The translations under genes were made by a program, and so were the position numbers. A stretch of 7,440 bases of DNA from NCBI RefSeq assembly GCF_021107415.1, contig NZ_JAIOSW010000215.1, positions 1 to 7,440 on the forward strand, read 5' to 3'. The notes below the pieces were generated by a model that ran no database searches, was not told the origin of the DNA, and worked only from the letters and a program-made list of their open reading frames with translations. Position 1 is the stretch's first letter; every line of letters starts with the position of its first letter. This DNA comes from Desulfobacula sp. (lineage in GTDB: Bacteria; Desulfobacterota; Desulfobacteria; Desulfobacterales; Desulfobacteraceae). This document shows positions 6,046 through 7,440 of the stretch, in pieces.

Positions 6046-7089
6046 ATGAACAACCCCTTAACTTATGCAGATTCAGGTGTTGATATAGATAAAGCAAACA
6101 AGCTGGTTGATCGAATTAAAGATATCGCAAAATCCACTCCACGATCAGGTGTTATGGGTGAGATCGGTGGTTTTGGAGGTCTTTTTTCCTTGAATCTTTC
6201 CAATGTTCCGAATCCTGTTCTGGTCAGTTCAACCGACGGGGTTGGAACCAAGCTGAAAATTGCTTTTATGATGGACAAACATGATACCATCGGCATTGAT
6301 CTTGTGGCCATGTGCGTTAACGATATCATTGTTCAGGGTGCCAAACCCTTATTTTTCCTTGATTACCTGGCCATGGGGGTTCTTGACAATGATGTAGCTG
6401 AAAAAATTATTTTAGGGATTGCCAAAGGATGCAATCAAGCCGGATGTGCTTTGATCGGTGGAGAAACAGCAGAAATGCCGGGAATGTATCAGGATGGGGA
6501 ATACGACCTTTCCGGATTCTGTGTAGGTATTGTTGATAATGATAAAATCATAGACGGTTCATATATTAAAAATGGTCATAAACTCATTGGACTTGCATCA
6601 AACGGTATACACAGCAATGGTTTTTCCCTTGTCCGAAAAATCTTTTTTGACAAATGCAAATATGATGTAAACACCAAACTTGATGAACTTGGCACCACCC
6701 TTGGCGAAGAACTTTTAAAGCCGACAACCATTTACGTTCCAACGATTATAAGCCTTTTAAGAGACCTGCCCGTTCACGGCCTTGTACACATCACCGGTGG
6801 CGGGATTGATGAAAATATCATCCGGGTAATCCCTGAAGTCTGTAAAGCCATTATTCACAAAGATGCCTGGAAAATTCCACCTGTATTTAAGGTGCTTCAA
6901 AAAGAGGGATCTGTGCCGGATTCTGAAATGCGAAGAACATTTAACAATGGCATTGGCATGGTGATTGTTGTGCCGGATACCTCGGCCCAGGAAGTCATGG
7001 ACAGGCTCGGGGCAATGAATGAAAAAGCATTTTTCATCGGTGAGGTAGAATCCAGGGAAAATAATGAACCACAGACTCAATGGGTCTGA
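6046..7089 (+). CDS. purM: Phosphoribosylformylglycinamidine cyclo-ligase (AIR synthetase)
   Basis: PurM closes the imidazole ring of FGAM using ATP to make aminoimidazole ribonucleotide, the fifth step of de novo purine synthesis, in the cytoplasm. The 347-aa length matches the E. coli enzyme (345 aa). Diagnostic segments in order are STDGVGTKL (62-70), MCVNDI (89-94), the GGETAEMPGMY signature (138-148), GLASNGIHSNG (182-192), HITGGG (248-253) and FNNGIGM (299-305). An AGGT Shine-Dalgarno (6034-6037) sits 8 bases before the ATG. The gene is divergent from hom and followed after 23 bases by tsaD, with which it is probably cotranscribed. Nothing in it is unusual. Confidence 0.97.
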   Translation: MNNPLTYADSGVDIDKANKLVDRIKDIAKSTPRSGVMGEIGGFGGLFSLNLSNVPNPVLVSSTDGVGTKLKIAFMMDKHDTIGIDLVAMCVNDIIVQGAKPLFFLDYLAMGVLDNDVAEKIILGIAKGCNQAGCALIGGETAEMPGMYQDGEYDLSGFCVGIVDNDKIIDGSYIKNGHKLIGLASNGIHSNGFSLVRKIFFDKCKYDVNTKLDELGTTLGEELLKPTTIYVPTIISLLRDLPVHGLVHITGGGIDENIIRVIPEVCKAIIHKDAWKIPPVFKVLQKEGSVPDSEMRRTFNNGIGMVIVVPDTSAQEVMDRLGAMNEKAFFIGEVESRENNEPQTQWV

Positions 7090-7112
7090 TCAATTAATAA
7101 TTATCAACTATC

Positions 7113-7440
7113 ATGATAGTCCTTGGGATTGAATCATCCTGTGATGAAACCGCAGCCGCAATTGTTCAAGATGGTATAGACATCCTGTCTTCCGTCATCG
7201 CTTCCCAGATTGAGGTTCATCACAAATATGGCGGTGTTGTACCGGAACTGGCGTCTCGAATGCACATCCAAGCCATTACCCCGGTGGTGGATGAAGCCAT
7301 AAAAAAAGCAAATATCAAAATTAAGGATATTGATGCTGTTGCAGCAACAAGGGGGCCTGGACTCATTGGTGCTCTTTTGGTGGGATTTACCTTTGCAAAA
7401 TCCTTTGCCTGGGCAAGGCATCTTCCTTTTGCCGGGGTCA
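7113..7440 (+). CDS. tsaD: tRNA t6A37 threonylcarbamoyltransferase TsaD (5' part)
   Basis: The window edge cuts this gene after 109 codons. The N-terminus MIVLGIESSCDETAAAIV is the classic TsaD/Kae1 ASKHA start, followed by SQ-x(3)-H-x(2)-YGGVVPELASR-x-H (residues 32-51) and TRGPGLIGALLVG (84-96), all family hallmarks. TsaD transfers threonylcarbamoyl from its adenylate to A37 of ANN-decoding tRNAs, working with TsaB and TsaE. The HxxxH metal-binding motif would lie just past the window end, so it cannot be checked. No clear Shine-Dalgarno precedes the ATG. The 23-base gap from purM suggests cotranscription. The product modifies elongator tRNAs, and its proximity to the tRNA-fMet gene is probably chance. 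Confidence 0.95.
   Translation, partial: MIVLGIESSCDETAAAIVQDGIDILSSVIASQIEVHHKYGGVVPELASRMHIQAITPVVDEAIKKANIKIKDIDAVAATRGPGLIGALLVGFTFAKSFAWARHLPFAGV

Overview
The window looks like chromosome from a Gram-negative, fairly AT-rich bacterium. It has an LPS-heptose kinase, a PEP-CTERM surface protein and a sigma-54 promoter. The closest fit I can suggest is a Desulfobacterota (delta-proteobacterial) sulfate reducer, judged from the gene families and base composition; this is inference, not a database match.

Region 1 (1-234, minus strand): an initiator tRNA-fMet gene with a textbook sigma-70 promoter and an intrinsic terminator. Region 2 (about 235-2886): a small AT-rich insertion bounded by two identical 87-bp direct repeats (148-234 and 2887-2973). 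Each repeat holds the 5' half of the tRNA plus its complete -10/-35 promoter. The insertion carries one PEP-CTERM surface-protein gene under a consensus sigma-54 promoter, with an upstream array of 22-bp-phased binding-site-like repeats, and an N-terminally truncated tyrosine integrase next to the right repeat. I read it as a decayed mini integrative element that entered the tRNA gene and supplied a new 5' half and promoter, so the full-length tRNA survives on the left. The original promoter on the right now drives an orphan tRNA 5' half that runs into its own intrinsic terminator.

Region 3 (3002-5887, minus strand): a compact operon hom - thrH - rfaE1, covering homoserine dehydrogenase, phosphoserine phosphatase/homoserine phosphotransferase and heptose-7-phosphate kinase, with 7-nt spacing and a 4-nt ATGA overlap. 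It joins homoserine/threonine supply to LPS inner-core heptose synthesis. Region 4 (6046-7440, plus strand): purM (AIR synthetase, purine synthesis) followed by the 5' part of tsaD (t6A tRNA modification). hom and purM are divergent from a 158-bp intergenic region in which two sigma-70 promoters sit with their -35 boxes back to back, 7 bp apart.

The housekeeping genes are ordinary. The interesting material is in the insertion: the promoter-carrying tRNA-half repeats, the orphan tRNA-half transcription unit, and the sigma-54/enhancer-like control region of the PEP-CTERM gene.
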